Shown here: piece by piece, positions 47,533 through 48,806 of the stretch
Layout: every line of letters starts with the position of its first letter
How positions within the stretch are numbered: position 1 is the first letter of the stretch
Assembly (NCBI GenBank): GCA_937872225.1
Contig: CALMRZ010000026.1
Location: forward strand, 1-48,806
DNA from: an uncultured Spirochaetota bacterium
Lineage (GTDB): Bacteria; Spirochaetota; UBA4802; UBA5550
Direction of reading: 5' to 3'
DNA length: 48,806 nucleotides
Program-made: the position numbers and the translations under genes
The notes under the pieces: generated by a model
What the model saw: the letters and a program-made list of their open reading frames with translations, nothing else
Told to the model about the DNA's origin: nothing
Database searches by the model: none

Positions 47533-48806
47533 ATGATTTACTACGCACATACTATCGAGAATAAACCTGAAAACGAATGGCATAGGCTTGCTATACATTT
47601 GAAAGAGACAGCGGACTTGGCTGCATCGTTTGCTCATTCGGCCAGTTACGCAGATATATTTCGCCTCGCAGGATATCTACATGATCTGGGGAAGTATCAA
47701 CCGGCTTTCCAGAAATACCTGAAAGAGGGCGGCAGGCGGGGGAGCGTTCCTCATGCCTCATGGGGTGCCGCCTATTCACTTTTTCTAAAGATACAGGAAA
47801 TTGCTTTTGTAATTGATGGACATCACAAAGGGTTGCCCGACAGGTCCGATGTGAAAACGGTTTTGGAGCCTTTTAGGAAGGGAGATGTACCTTGTTTCAA
47901 TGAAGTTGTTGAAGCTTTTCATAATGATACTCTCATGCAAGATAAACAACTCCAAGTTGTGATGCCTGTTTTGACTAATTTTAATCGGGAAATGTTGATC
48001 AGATATATGTTCAGTTCATTGACGGATGCGGACTGGCTGAATACTGAAAAAGCATGCAATCCGATGCTATCATCCAGACGGGAGCATAAACGTCTCGATT
48101 ATGATGAATGTATTGCTGCTATTGCAGCGTACCTTGAAAATAAGTCCAGGGAAGGTGAACTTAATGAATTAAGATCTAAAGCCCGTGATTTTGCATTGTC
48201 CAGGACGCATATGCCTATTGGATTTTTTTCAATGAACCTGCCGACCGGGATGGGAAAAACATTGACATCTTTATCATGGGCATTGGAACACTCAAAACAT
48301 AATAAATTGAAAAGAATTATTATCGTCCTACCTTTTATCAATATTATAGACCAAACAGCAAGTATCCTGAAAGATATATTTGGTGAAGAATATATTCTTG
48401 AACATCATTCGGGAAATAATGACGAAATCACAATCAATGAAGACATACACGACCACGACTCTTGGAAAAGGCTGGCGTGTGAAAATTGGGATTACCCGAT
48501 AATCATAACCACTACCGTTCAGTTTTTTGAATCGATTTTCAGTAACAAGCCAGGGAAATGCAGGAAGATCCACAACATTGCTGAATCAGTTGTAATTTTT
48601 GACGAAGTGCAGTCATTACCCAAAGAAATCATCATACCGACCTTAACGATACTTGGGAATATGCTTTCCGTAATGAATACCTCTTTCCTTTTTTGTACGG
48701 CAACACTTCCAGCATTTGAGAAAAGAGAATTCTTTAATGGTATTGAGTCAATAATCCCACTCGTGGAAAATCCAGAGATATTGTTTCATAAAACGCGCCG
48801 TGTAGA
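47533..48806 (+). CDS. cas3: CRISPR-associated nuclease/helicase Cas3 (5' part, runs off the window)
   Basis: Cas3 is the HD-nuclease/SF2 helicase of type I CRISPR-Cas that degrades DNA marked by Cascade. 424 residues are visible. The N-terminal HD domain has LAGYLHDLGKYQPAFQKYL (His50-Asp51), then His74 in VPHASWGAA and DGHHKGLPDRSD (His97-His98), all as in Cas3''. The helicase part has LPTGMGKT (Walker A, about 236-243), VVIFDEVQSLP (Walker B, DEVQ; about 353-363) and FCTATLP (motif III). The remaining helicase motifs lie beyond the window. HD fused to the front of the helicase fits subtypes such as I-B and I-C. Codon use is more AT-rich than in the neighbours. A long hairpin precedes it. 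Confidence 0.93.
   Translation, partial: MIYYAHTIENKPENEWHRLAIHLKETADLAASFAHSASYADIFRLAGYLHDLGKYQPAFQKYLKEGGRRGSVPHASWGAAYSLFLKIQEIAFVIDGHHKGLPDRSDVKTVLEPFRKGDVPCFNEVVEAFHNDTLMQDKQLQVVMPVLTNFNREMLIRYMFSSLTDADWLNTEKACNPMLSSRREHKRLDYDECIAAIAAYLENKSREGELNELRSKARDFALSRTHMPIGFFSMNLPTGMGKTLTSLSWALEHSKHNKLKRIIIVLPFINIIDQTASILKDIFGEEYILEHHSGNNDEITINEDIHDHDSWKRLACENWDYPIIITTTVQFFESIFSNKPGKCRKIHNIAESVVIFDEVQSLPKEIIIPTLTILGNMLSVMNTSFLFCTATLPAFEKREFFNGIESIIPLVENPEILFHKTRRV

Noticed and set aside
1-48806. tRNA or rRNA genes
   Set aside because: Stretches with GGTTCGA were checked (5439, 11229); one is in a dispersed repeat, the other in coding sequence, and no cloverleaf could be formed.

Overview
The window looks like a chromosomal segment of a diderm (Gram-negative-type), flagellated bacterium. 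It carries genes for the flagellar P-ring and L-ring, at least five lipoprotein-type signal peptides, and a secreted lipase with a membrane-anchored foldase. By eye the coding GC content is high, and genes start mostly at ATG behind AGGAG-like sites. The undivided ~995-residue PurL next to a separate ~270-residue PurQ, and the flgG-flgA-flgH-flgI-flgJ order, would fit Spirochaetota (Leptospira-like) or Desulfobacterota/Geobacter-like lineages. I cannot decide between them from sequence alone.

Layout. (1) 0.2-6.9 kb: purine synthesis (purL, purQ), a class I DAHP synthase, adenylate kinase and a MORN-repeat lipoprotein. (2) 7.2-10.7 kb: a compact flagellar rod/ring operon (flgG, flgA, flgH, flgI, flgJ) closed by a clear terminator. 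(3) 10.7-13.0 kb: two small secreted proteins and an alpha/beta hydrolase. (4) 13.06-25.33 kb: ten minus-strand genes packed with 4-nt overlaps or short gaps. In transcription order they are a PaaK-like adenylate-forming enzyme, a secreted C45-type Ntn hydrolase/acyltransferase, a flippase-like integral membrane protein, a CapA-like lipoprotein, a DegT-type aminotransferase, a GNAT protein, and four tandem paralogous HHxxxDG acyltransferases. (5) 25.33-26.0 kb: an AT-rich upstream region with three copies of a TetR-operator-like motif and a perfect 26-bp palindrome. (6) 26-35.9 kb: mixed housekeeping and envelope genes (amidase, DinB, ankyrin protein, RmuC, HDAC-like deacetylase, ferritin-like protein, lipase). 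(7) 35.9-46.1 kb: lipase foldase, prmA flanked by two paralogous small secreted proteins, a rubredoxin-like protein, a Tat-type amidohydrolase, a creatininase-family protein, hemolysin III, MarC and a DEAD-box helicase. (8) 46.1-48.8 kb: an AT-rich tract, a long hairpin, and the 5' part of a cas3 gene running off the window.

The strongest candidate for an undescribed system is the ten-gene cluster at 13.06-25.33 kb. It combines an acid-activating enzyme, an aminotransferase, an N-acyltransferase, four HHxxxDG acyltransferases and envelope/export-type proteins, and it has no NRPS or PKS modules. This suggests assembly of a multiply acylated amino-sugar, amino-alcohol or lipid-like product at the envelope. 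Its promoter region carries repeated operator-like sites that would suit a TetR-type regulator. The product is unknown, and the pathway is inference.

Several families of dispersed palindromic repeats fill the gaps between genes, often right after stop codons: a C5/G5 hairpin type, a GTCATTGCGAG type, a GTCATGCTGAGC type and a TTTGCTCTGACCCC type. No tRNA, rRNA, complete insertion sequence or CRISPR array was recognised.
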